From contig JACKPN010000001.1 in the NCBI GenBank assembly GCA_024233575.1, positions 310,001 through 374,000 on the forward strand: a DNA stretch of 64,000 bases, in the 5' to 3' direction. The stretch is from Chlamydiales bacterium (GTDB lineage: Bacteria > Chlamydiota > Chlamydiia > Chlamydiales > Criblamydiaceae). Shown here one piece after another: positions 26,960 through 35,249 of the stretch (position 1 is the first letter of the stretch; the number at the start of each line of letters is the position of its first letter). Under the pieces are notes generated by a model. The model did no database searches, was not told the DNA's origin, and saw only the letters and a list, made by a program, of their open reading frames with translations. Both the position numbers and the translations under genes were made by a program.

Positions 26960-28324
26960 ATGGCCATCGAAAAGATCCTTGTGATCGACGACGAAGCAAT
27001 CCTAAGAGATTTTTTAGCAGAGACACTACGCCGTAAAGGATTGGAAGTGTCCACACATGCCACAGGCAGTGAAGCACTCAAAGACTTCAAGAAAAATGCC
27101 TATGACATGGTGATCACCGACATGCGTCTACCCGATATTACCGGCATCGATATCTTAAAGCAGGTCAAAGAGGTCTCCCCGCACTGCATCGTCGTTGTGA
27201 TCACTGGATACGGCACCATAGAAAATGCTGTCGAAGCGATGCGCTCCGGAGCTTATAACTACATCATGAAGCCTTTCAATCCCGAAGCTCTTGAGACGGT
27301 CATCGAAAAAGCCAATGAACACCTCAGCCTCCTACAAGAGAACCAATATCTCCGCAAAGAAGCTGGATGCCAGGGCGGCAGCGAGAAAACATCAGTCATC
27401 GGCAATAGCGCAGCGATGAAAAAAGTCTTGCAAGATGTCGAACAAGTTGCTAAGAGCAACGCCAACGTCATGATCAGCGGCGAATCCGGCACTGGCAAGG
27501 AGGTGATCGCCACTGCTCTTCATAATCTATCGCTCCGGACAAATAAGTCTTTCATCCGCGTAAACTGCGCGGCTGTTCCCGATACGCTGATCGAGTCGGA
27601 ATTTTTCGGACACGAAAAAGGCGCTTTTACCGGCGCACACAGCAAGCGCCCTGGACGTTTCGAACTGGCAAACCAGGGGACACTGCTGCTTGACGAGATC
27701 ACCGAAGTGCCGATCCTGTTGCAGGCAAAACTATTACGCGCCATCCAGGAGCAGGAATTCGAGCGTGTCGGCGGCACCAAGCCTGTAAAAGTCGACGTCA
27801 GAATTATCTCAACGACTAATAGGAACATCGAAGAAGCTATCAAAAACCAGATACTTCGCGAAGACCTTTACTATCGGCTGAATGTGATCCCGATCCATCT
27901 GCCGCCGTTGCGTGACCGCAAGGACGACATTATTCCCCTTGCAGAACATTTCATCGCAAAGTTCTGCATCGAAAACCACAAAGAGCGGATGACCCTCGGC
28001 GACGACGCCAAGGAAAAGCTTCTTCACTATTCGTGGCCCGGCAATGTCCGTGAACTTGGTAACATCATCGAACGCGCTGTGGTGATGAATCCTGGAAAAA
28101 CGATTACTACCGATCATCTTTACATCGGTGAAAACCTATCTTCCGAAGATGGTGGCAGCTCTCTCGTTGTACCAGTGGGAACATCATTGCGTGAATTGGA
28201 AAAAAAGATGATCATCGAAACGCTGGAAGCTCAGCATCAGAATAAGACAAAAACCGCAGAGCTGCTGGACATCAGTGTCCGCACTCTTCGCAACAAGCTC
28301 AACGAATACAAGAACGAGGTGTAA
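26960..28324 (+). CDS. ctcC: Sigma-54-dependent response regulator (CtcC/NtrC-like), full length
   Basis: The receiver domain has phospho-acceptor D54 in VITDMRLPD. The AAA+ domain has Walker A GESGTGKE (173-180), the sigma-54 contact loop GAFTGA (near 215), and NVRELGN. The C-terminus ends with a Fis-type helix-turn-helix (about 415-452, KTAELLDISVRTLRNKLNEY). In Chlamydia CtcC this DNA-binding domain is reported missing, so retention here implies promoter-specific activation. GGAG sits a few bases before the ATG. It forms an operon with ctcB and the ParA-like gene (11 bases apart). Confidence 0.92.
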   Translation: MAIEKILVIDDEAILRDFLAETLRRKGLEVSTHATGSEALKDFKKNAYDMVITDMRLPDITGIDILKQVKEVSPHCIVVVITGYGTIENAVEAMRSGAYNYIMKPFNPEALETVIEKANEHLSLLQENQYLRKEAGCQGGSEKTSVIGNSAAMKKVLQDVEQVAKSNANVMISGESGTGKEVIATALHNLSLRTNKSFIRVNCAAVPDTLIESEFFGHEKGAFTGAHSKRPGRFELANQGTLLLDEITEVPILLQAKLLRAIQEQEFERVGGTKPVKVDVRIISTTNRNIEEAIKNQILREDLYYRLNVIPIHLPPLRDRKDDIIPLAEHFIAKFCIENHKERMTLGDDAKEKLLHYSWPGNVRELGNIIERAVVMNPGKTITTDHLYIGENLSSEDGGSSLVVPVGTSLRELEKKMIIETLEAQHQNKTKTAELLDISVRTLRNKLNEYKNEV

Positions 28325-28335
28325 CGCACGCCGGT

Positions 28336-29403
28336 ATGGAGCAAGCAACACGGAAACAACCACTCATCATTGCGATCGGCGGTGGCAAAGGCGGCGTTGG
28401 CAAGTCGATGGTCAGCTCCAACTTCGCTGTGCAGTACGCTCAGGCCGGTTTTAAAGTGGCCCTTGTCGACCTTGATGTGGGCGCCGCCAACCTCCATACT
28501 ATCTTCGGTATCCGGCAGCCCCCCCATGGCCTCGGCGAGTATTTCACTACACCACGCAGCCAGCTTGGAGACTACCTGCTAGAAACAGCGATACCCAACC
28601 TATCGCTTGTTGCCGGCAGCGGCTTCGTTCCCGAGCTTGCTAATATCAAGCATATGCAGAAGGTCAAAGTGATCAATCAGGTCCGACGCCTTGATGCCGA
28701 TCTTGTTCTTCTCGATCTTGGTGCAGGAAGCTCCATCAATGTCGTCGATTTTTTCTCGATGACCAATGCCGGCATCATCGTGACCTCACCCGAGCCTACG
28801 GCAATCGTCAACGCCTATGAGTTCCTGAAGAACGTCTCTTATCGCTTTCTCTTCCGCATGTTCCGCAACCAACCTCAATTGCTGGATATCATCAAAGGCT
28901 GCGCAATTCCGGAAGGGAAGACACCGCAGACAATGGAACAGATCATCGAAACAATCGGAAACGTATCGCCTTGGGCTGCAGAGACCGTTCGCGATGTTAT
29001 CGACGACCTTGATTTCTACATCCTATTCAATCAGTCGAAAAAACCTTCGGAAGTGTTGCTTGGAGAGAAATTGAATACTATTACCGAGCGTTATCTTGGC
29101 ATCAGGCTCAACTACGCCGGGATGATCTTCTATAATGAAGAAGTTTCACGCGCTGTACTTAAGATGAATCCGATCAGCATCGCCAACCCGCAGTCCGTCA
29201 CAACAAAAACGCTTAAGCGCGTGGCTTTGGCGACTCTCGGCCAGATCGCTACCAAGATGAAGCGTGGTGCCGGCGAGACCTTTGAAGCGCAATATGCCCG
29301 CGCTGCCGCCCACGCTAAGAAGGACTACACCCAAAACCTGCTGACACAGCGCCGCCTCATGAAAGAAGAGGAAGCAGAAGAGACAGCAGACCTGGGGTTG
29401 TGA
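28336..29403 (+). CDS. MinD/ParA-family (FlhG-like) ATPase
   Basis: The deviant Walker A motif is GGGKGGVGKSMVSSNFA near residue 17, and the switch segment is LVDLDVGAANLH. Walker B reads DADLVLLDLGAG. The FlhG-like branch is suggested by INVVDFFSMTNAGIIVTSPE and the long C-terminal extension with Ala-rich and Glu-rich parts ending KEEEAEETADLGL. Such ATPases place large membrane or chromosome-linked complexes. Being third in the ctcB-ctcC operon suggests shared regulation. Its last codons are repeated at two downstream sites (30899 and 37224), so its 3' end has acted as a junction for inserted DNA. Confidence 0.85.
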   Translation: MEQATRKQPLIIAIGGGKGGVGKSMVSSNFAVQYAQAGFKVALVDLDVGAANLHTIFGIRQPPHGLGEYFTTPRSQLGDYLLETAIPNLSLVAGSGFVPELANIKHMQKVKVINQVRRLDADLVLLDLGAGSSINVVDFFSMTNAGIIVTSPEPTAIVNAYEFLKNVSYRFLFRMFRNQPQLLDIIKGCAIPEGKTPQTMEQIIETIGNVSPWAAETVRDVIDDLDFYILFNQSKKPSEVLLGEKLNTITERYLGIRLNYAGMIFYNEEVSRAVLKMNPISIANPQSVTTKTLKRVALATLGQIATKMKRGAGETFEAQYARAAAHAKKDYTQNLLTQRRLMKEEEAEETADLGL

Positions 29404-29433
29404 TCTTGGTTAAAGAGAAACAAAAATAGCCAT
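29347..29433 (+). repeat. ParA-like gene 3' end, repeat copy A (original)
   Basis: The segment from CAGCGCCGCCTCAT through the stop codon to AAAAATAGCCAT is repeated at 30899-30973 with a 12-base deletion and a few substitutions. Copy A is in the functional gene. Confidence 0.85.
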
Positions 29434-29597
29434 TTCGAGGATTTGAAGATCTACCGTCCTTTTAGGCTCTCGTGGACTTGGGTAAAAAAGCGTATTTATG
29501 CAATTTCCTTAGCTCTGATGCTTTAATTGTGTTGTATAGATTCACCCAGCAACTATTATAATCAATCAACGCGGCTCTTGCAACAGAACCTATCCCT

Positions 29598-30500
29598 TTA
29601 ATAATAGTAACTTAATCGTAGCGTAACATTATTGGTTCGGGCGATAAGTGAACTGGATTGTATAAATACTGCATCAGGTATGATAGTACCATCCTGAGTA
29701 ATAGGTGCTTGTGTAGATGGCAGCTTCGGATGCCCATAATACGTATACGTATATTCAAGAGCCAGACTGATGCATTGTGTGAGTAGATACTCTGAACCTA
29801 TTCCTACTAACACACCCTCTTTGTAATATTTGTTACTGGAATCTAACTCTGTATTCAGAAAAACCCCAATATTTTGATGAAAACCAGCATCAAATCCAAG
29901 AGAAAAATTGCCCCATCGCGGTCCAACTAAGCCGTAAAATAATGTCCTGTTATCCACTAGCTTACCAAGTTTAAGCAGCAAAGCGAATTGATTGGATAAC
30001 GTAATATTAGCATTCGTTGCTATCATTAAATCTGAATTAATTTCGACTACCCTAGTGCCAAATTTTAAATGATTATGCCCAAAAGTAGCATCTCCTGCTA
30101 AACCTATCAGGTAGCAACCATTAAAGATTCGATTATAACCCAATCTTACGTCACCATTAATTTGGTTGGTGGTTGATTTCCGAGAAATACTAAAAGTTAT
30201 ATCCTCTACTCCTGGAACGAAATTTTTTAATTCTCCTTTGGTGGAAATATTGGGCATCTCTACTCCAACGCCTACACTCGCATTAAATCCAGAAAATGAG
30301 GGAGATGCCAACGCTAACGAAGGTAGTATAAAACTCAAGAATGCCATGCATATGATAAACTGTTTCCAAAATATTCTCTTGCTTTGATGCTGAACTGCAT
30401 AGTTGTGTTCTAGGTCTTTTAGACGGATATCTTGTTGCACAGTAGAATTTTTCTGTCTTGTGTTGAAATTGGAATCGTATTCAAAAAAATTTTTAAACAT
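29598..30500 (-). CDS. Outer-membrane beta-barrel protein
   Basis: A 300-residue protein. Residues about 45-65 form a signal-type hydrophobic stretch (FIICMAFLSFILPSLALA), after an unusually long, charged N-terminal leader of roughly 40 residues. The rest alternates Gly/aromatic beta-strands (GDVRLGYNRIFNGCYLIGL, LYGLVGPRWGNFSLGFD) and ends NNVTLRLSYYY, with the terminal aromatic of outer-membrane barrels. The start is ATG 30498-30500 because AAGGAG lies 6 bases before it; an earlier ATG overlaps that ribosome site. It lies inverted between two copies of the ParA-like 3' end, so it is probably an island gene. The passenger ligand or role is unknown. Confidence 0.75.
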   Translation of the reverse strand: MFKNFFEYDSNFNTRQKNSTVQQDIRLKDLEHNYAVQHQSKRIFWKQFIICMAFLSFILPSLALASPSFSGFNASVGVGVEMPNISTKGELKNFVPGVEDITFSISRKSTTNQINGDVRLGYNRIFNGCYLIGLAGDATFGHNHLKFGTRVVEINSDLMIATNANITLSNQFALLLKLGKLVDNRTLFYGLVGPRWGNFSLGFDAGFHQNIGVFLNTELDSSNKYYKEGVLVGIGSEYLLTQCISLALEYTYTYYGHPKLPSTQAPITQDGTIIPDAVFIQSSSLIARTNNVTLRLSYYY

Positions 30501-31009
30501 ATAGTTCTCCTTGTTCATGCTTCATGAAGGTAAATCAAAAATATATATTTTTCAAATAAAAAAAACATTTAGAGCTTAATGCAAAAAATAATTAAAGGTG
30601 TTTTTTTGGAAGTCCTAAGGATGCAATGCTTACATCTAATCGCAAGGAAGCCATCATCCCCACACTCCTCGATCATATCATTTGAGCCGCTTACAATATT
30701 ATTTGGAGCGTTTTTCCTGCAATTTTTCGTCTTTCTTCGCGATCGTTTTCTCAAACTATCATTAATTTGCAAGAATGTGGTGTAATGCACATTGCTATGG
30801 AATCTGCCACATGAAACCAACTTCCCAGTATTTCGATCGATGGCAGCAAAGACGCTATTAGCTGCTTCAAGAATAACTAAACCCAAAATCTGTTACCCCA
30901 GCGCCGCCTCATTAAGGAAGAGACAGCAGACCTGGGGTTGTGATCTCAGCTAAAGAGAAGCAAAAATAGGCATCCTCCATGAAATGGTGAACGGATTATT
31001 TTTAATCTG
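30501..31009. other. Gene-poor junction region
   Basis: This AT-rich stretch of about 500 bases holds no convincing gene. A 105-codon minus-strand frame (30569-30886) has no ribosome site and no recognisable domain. The main content is the duplicated end of the ParA-like gene at 30899-30973. The Nudix gene ends just after it. Confidence 0.5.
30899..30973 (+). repeat. Degenerate duplicate of the ParA-like gene 3' end, copy B
   Basis: It aligns with 29347-29433: CAGCGCCGCCTCAT, then GACAGCAGACCTGGGGTTGT and TAAAGAGAAGCAAAAATAGG. A 12-base in-frame deletion shortens the coding part to RRLIKEETADLGL-stop. There is no gene body upstream of it. It is a direct repeat in the same orientation as copy A. 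Confidence 0.85.
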
Positions 31010-32455
31010 CTACACCAGTTTACTAGCAATCTTTGCATGGCGAGCATCCCAATCAGCACTTAATAATGATTCCAATAGTTGATCCTTGCTTAGCAAGAGG
31101 ACACATTCAGGAATACTGCCTTCTTCGAGGTTTGATTCAAAAATGAAGCTGCGGAGATCATTTCCTAAAGAATCTTCTTCGAACTTAGGATCGATCTCTT
31201 CGCCAAGAGCTCTCAAAATAGAGCCGTCCTTCACTTCCGCATTCATCTTCGCATAGATTCCTCGATACAACGCTTGAGGAAAGGACTCGTGATAGCGTTG
31301 GATGACTGAAGGCAGCTGATACCCATTTTCAGAAGGAACGACAACATAGCGTCCATCATCATTTTTCAATATGGAGACCAACTCAATATTTCCAGCCTCT
31401 CGGATCTTTATTTTGGTGTTGAATATTTTATTAATACTATGTAAACGATCAGAGGAATCCTGCGGGTTTGTCGATAAAACGCCTCCTAACCAAGGCTTTA
31501 GCAAGTCCCATAACCTATCGAAGTCATTCCAATCATGCTTCTTTTCATAATCGATCTTCCTTGCTAGCTGTTCCGCAGTGAGATGTGTACCCGATGTCGG
31601 CCAGATAATTTGCCTAGACTCTTCGAAGCCTTCTATAGAACGTAATTCGTTTTGAACGAACTGATTGAAGCTTGCAACTATTTTTTCAGCAACTTCACTG
31701 ACCTTGCCAATCGCTCCATCAACCTCTGCAGCAGGAGTGACTTTGCGCAAATTCTCCACAGATTGTCTAATGTTGCTTTTTTCTGAGACTGTCAAAGGTT
31801 CATCCATGTAATGATAACCTTCTTCCTGATCTTGTATAGAAAACACACGCTTAATCATGGAGTGATGAGCAGAAAACCAGTTATCTGCAGAATCACTCTC
31901 AATCTCTTTTTGGCTTTTCCAGACAAAATCCCTAGCTTCATGATTGGCAACAGGTTCTCCGGAAATCTCGCCTCGATATATAATGGAAATTCGTGGCGAT
32001 GGTCCTCCCAATGCATACCCTCTTACAAGGGCAACCTCAGGACTATGCAATTCACAGCCATACCCAGATTCTTCATTACATTCACGGACTGCTGTTTCAC
32101 CTACAGGTTCCCCTTTGTCAGCAATTCCTCCAAACATGGCCGATTTCGTGCCATTACGCAAAAAGAACAGATATTTGCCCTCTTTTTCCCCTAATACGTC
32201 GCATGTAACGAGCGGAGAAATTCCTGCTGTTAATTTTCTGCCAAATGCTTCGTTAACAGGTTTGAGCAATTGATTAACGATCACTTGCAACCGCATCTCT
32301 TGCTCTTCTGTCAAGCGTCCGCCCTGCTTTTCATTTAAAGCATTTTGCAGACTTGTATTCTGACGCTCTGAGAGCATTGCAGGAATAGTATCGGCCCATT
32401 TGCCGTAACGACTCAAAGCGATGGCCAAGGGTGCTCGGATAGCTTGTTCTAACAT
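31010..32455 (-). CDS. Nudix hydrolase-domain protein
   Basis: The complete Nudix box lies at residues 110-132 (G-x5-E-x7-REC-x-EESGY), preceded by strands with LFFLRN. Nudix enzymes cleave nucleoside diphosphates linked to another group (NADH, ADP-ribose, capped nucleotides). The C-terminal 150 residues (NIELVSILKNDDGRYVVVPS, then an Ala-Arg-Glu-Glu-like helix region) resemble a second, degenerate Nudix fold. Residues 1-80 look helical. It starts two bases after the ADA-SLOG gene stop, so it is the last gene of a three-gene operon. The substrate is unknown; ADP-containing or inosine-containing nucleotides are plausible given the neighbour. Confidence 0.82.
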   Translation of the reverse strand: MLEQAIRAPLAIALSRYGKWADTIPAMLSERQNTSLQNALNEKQGGRLTEEQEMRLQVIVNQLLKPVNEAFGRKLTAGISPLVTCDVLGEKEGKYLFFLRNGTKSAMFGGIADKGEPVGETAVRECNEESGYGCELHSPEVALVRGYALGGPSPRISIIYRGEISGEPVANHEARDFVWKSQKEIESDSADNWFSAHHSMIKRVFSIQDQEEGYHYMDEPLTVSEKSNIRQSVENLRKVTPAAEVDGAIGKVSEVAEKIVASFNQFVQNELRSIEGFEESRQIIWPTSGTHLTAEQLARKIDYEKKHDWNDFDRLWDLLKPWLGGVLSTNPQDSSDRLHSINKIFNTKIKIREAGNIELVSILKNDDGRYVVVPSENGYQLPSVIQRYHESFPQALYRGIYAKMNAEVKDGSILRALGEEIDPKFEEDSLGNDLRSFIFESNLEEGSIPECVLLLSKDQLLESLLSADWDARHAKIASKLV

Positions 32456-32457
32456 AT

Positions 32458-35241
32458 TTAGTACTCCTTCAAAAATATGATATCTTTATTTCTTTTTTTT
32501 AGTTCTGCAGCTTCAATGGTGGCTATCTCATTCCCTCCAATAACGATTGCTGCTTCGCTACATGTGACAATCACTTCCGAAACAGGCGATAGCAATTTGC
32601 TATCGGGGAGGTATCCTCCCCATTGCTCATCTTCGATAAATGCGATGAAGTCAACGCTTTCGGACAGTTTGGCCCTATTGGAATGCTTTGCATTTGTCGA
32701 GACAATGCCTAGCGTTTCAAAACCTTTCTTTTTCGCTATCGGATAGACTGCACCGATTCCTACTTCTGTCGCTCCTGCTGCAATGATCACATCGTTTGGA
32801 TGCAAGATCTCCAAGGCCTCTTCAATACAATGATTCAACTTATCCCTATCCGGATAAGGGGAAGAGAACCCAATAAAAGACACAATGTCTTTATCACCTT
32901 TTTTTACATTGGTATAGGTAATAGCATCATCTTTTGAGAACGTTAATCTGTTGATAACCTGATGATTTCTTGATTTTGACAACATCGTCCCTAAACAGTT
33001 ATATTTTGAGAAGGCATGATCAGGGTAAATCTCTGCAGCTTGTTGCGAAGAACCATGGATATCCTTAAGAACATAGAAATCTTCGATTCCTAGCATGCGC
33101 GCTGTATGTATCATGTTCTTGACCACATCACCCCCACCCATGAAAAATGATATCCCCTGTTTTGCTTGAACCCATTTCATAACGAAGGGACCTATGTCAT
33201 ACCAGGAATAATCGACCACTGTCGCATGTGTTAACGAGTCTGATATAGTATTAGGATTAGCGCGCAGTTGTGTAGCCACCGTACCTATGAGAGTGAAATT
33301 CTTGCCTGCCAAACGATAGTCAGAAACCACTTCATGCACAATTTTTTCTAAGCCAAAATCAGTGCCGCCGGTGACAATAACGACTTTTTCAGGGTTGAGG
33401 CTATCGAAAAGTCCTATGAGCTGTTTTCTCACAAGGGCACGATCCTCTTCCAGAACTCCTCTCCAACTAACTGAAGATGCCCCAGAAAAATTGACTGGAA
33501 TTTTATCTCTAAAATAATCAGCTACACGATCGGCTTCAACAAATATTTTGCCTTTGGATTTCAATACCTCTTCCGTAGATCTTCGTTCCTCTTGCTTACG
33601 GATTTGCACCTTCTGCCACTCATCTTTTGGGCATTTAGGCTCACAAAATTGAGGGATAGCCAAAGCTTCTTCTGGGTTTTCCATTCTTTGATCAAAATAG
33701 CGTTGCATCGAGGCTACGTATGCCTCGTTAAACTCTCTAATTTTCCTGAAGTGTCGCGGCTGCAGTCCCAGCTGGTATGCAATCTGATACTCTGTGCGGG
33801 AATCGGTACCATAGCATCCATGCCCATCCGTACCGATAGTTACATTAACACCCTCGTCAATAAACCTCTGAATGGGAATTTCTTTTGCAGGGATCGTTAC
33901 TGACAGCAGAGATGAGTTCGAGCTAATATTGATTTCAATCACTGTGCCATTTTTCTTAGCAAGGTCGAACACGTCAGAGTTCAAACCATGGATACCATGG
34001 CCAATACGTGTTGCGCCATGTTTGATTGCTTCAGTAATATTCTCAGGATGACACGCGCTTTCTCCAGCGTGAACGCGAATAACACAGTCCGGTCTTTTAT
34101 TTTTTTTATACTCGGCAGCCATATCTAAGAGATCAGTAAAATCACGCGTTGAGTTTGATTCTTGCCCCATGAAATCGATACCCACAATATATGGGTTATG
34201 TTCATAGGCAATGACTTTTTCTAAGATATCTAGGTTGAAGAGCTTTGGCGAATGTCTCCATAACCCTACTAGAAAACGCAACTGTACTCCATACTGTTTC
34301 TCAAGGACGGGCAAGATCTGGATTGCTTTATTCATCCATTTTGGGTCTACGATATCAGAGACTGAAAGTTCGGCATACCTAATCCCCATGGATCGGTAAT
34401 TTTTCGCAAGCTCTTCAAGGTAACGCGGAAAGAGGTCTAGGTTCTTTACTATAGGCCCGCGATATTTGTAGACCTTCTCCATATCGGGAAAAGTGGAAAC
34501 TGTACAAGGATCCATTTCTAAATTCTTCTTAAATTTTTCCCAAAAAAGACTCGTTTTAGGATCACTAAGATCAATTTTGCCTTGTTGATCAACAAAACCG
34601 CTAAAAGGAATTCCCATCTCTTTTAGGAGAGCGACAGGATAGAGCACGGGAGTATCTGAAGAACGGGCAATCTTTAATAGACTTTGAACAGTTATCGCCC
34701 CTCCGTAATGTGTATGCAGGTCTGTAATTGGCGCTTGTTCTTCAAAAGTACTGAGATACTGCGCCGTCAACCTCCCTTGCAGCTCAGGATAATAATCCTG
34801 GCCTCTTTGGCTCAACCGTCTAAAGTCATATACGCTGAGTCGATGGTCCGTCATGATCACCTGCTCATCCGTTGACGGGTCATATGTGAATTGCTGTAGC
34901 AAAATATCTTTCAACTGAAGTCTAATGGTAATCGGCGACTGATCGATCAGCAAGGAATCTCCGTAACATTCAGTACCATTTACAAGGATGACAAGATCCC
35001 TTTCGATGACAGCTCGCAACTTTTCAGCTGAATTATAAAGCCGACATTGAGAGCTCCGCTCCAATGTAAGATGGTTCGTTTGAGGGTCAAATTTAAAACA
35101 AACTTGAAAGTAGTCGCGACAGTCGATAGAACGTAAAAACTCACGCGCTGTAAAACAGATATTTTCATCCGTAGATACAGGAGAAGGCGCACTCGCAGGT
35201 TGAAAGCAGCTCACCACTCCTTGACGAACATTAGCAATCAT
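32458..35241 (-). CDS. Adenosine/AMP deaminase-like protein fused to SLOG-like Rossmann domain
   Basis: Residues about 165-530 form an adenosine-deaminase amidohydrolase domain. Metal and catalytic motifs are all present: DLHTH (H176, H178), HAGE (391-394, with the proton-shuttle Glu), GHG (H415), and TDGHG (D472). N-terminal residues 1-165 are a separate beta-rich domain. The C-terminal 300 residues have nucleotide-binding-like segments: VVIVTGGTDFGLEKIVHEVV, VIIAAGATEVGIGAVYPIAK, and AAIVIGGNEIATIEAAEL, reminiscent of SLOG/LOG proteins. SLOG domains bind or process nucleotide signals. It sits 8 bases after the preceding gene and 2 before the Nudix gene. The exact substrate and the SLOG assignment are inferred. 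Confidence 0.78.
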   Translation of the reverse strand: MIANVRQGVVSCFQPASAPSPVSTDENICFTAREFLRSIDCRDYFQVCFKFDPQTNHLTLERSSQCRLYNSAEKLRAVIERDLVILVNGTECYGDSLLIDQSPITIRLQLKDILLQQFTYDPSTDEQVIMTDHRLSVYDFRRLSQRGQDYYPELQGRLTAQYLSTFEEQAPITDLHTHYGGAITVQSLLKIARSSDTPVLYPVALLKEMGIPFSGFVDQQGKIDLSDPKTSLFWEKFKKNLEMDPCTVSTFPDMEKVYKYRGPIVKNLDLFPRYLEELAKNYRSMGIRYAELSVSDIVDPKWMNKAIQILPVLEKQYGVQLRFLVGLWRHSPKLFNLDILEKVIAYEHNPYIVGIDFMGQESNSTRDFTDLLDMAAEYKKNKRPDCVIRVHAGESACHPENITEAIKHGATRIGHGIHGLNSDVFDLAKKNGTVIEINISSNSSLLSVTIPAKEIPIQRFIDEGVNVTIGTDGHGCYGTDSRTEYQIAYQLGLQPRHFRKIREFNEAYVASMQRYFDQRMENPEEALAIPQFCEPKCPKDEWQKVQIRKQEERRSTEEVLKSKGKIFVEADRVADYFRDKIPVNFSGASSVSWRGVLEEDRALVRKQLIGLFDSLNPEKVVIVTGGTDFGLEKIVHEVVSDYRLAGKNFTLIGTVATQLRANPNTISDSLTHATVVDYSWYDIGPFVMKWVQAKQGISFFMGGGDVVKNMIHTARMLGIEDFYVLKDIHGSSQQAAEIYPDHAFSKYNCLGTMLSKSRNHQVINRLTFSKDDAITYTNVKKGDKDIVSFIGFSSPYPDRDKLNHCIEEALEILHPNDVIIAAGATEVGIGAVYPIAKKKGFETLGIVSTNAKHSNRAKLSESVDFIAFIEDEQWGGYLPDSKLLSPVSEVIVTCSEAAIVIGGNEIATIEAAELKKRNKDIIFLKEY

Positions 35242-35249
35242 TTAATTTC

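Noticed and set aside
30569..30886. 105-codon minus-strand frame in the island junction
   Set aside because: No ribosome site, no motif, and it lies in AT-rich junction DNA. It may be a gene relic, but it cannot be supported.
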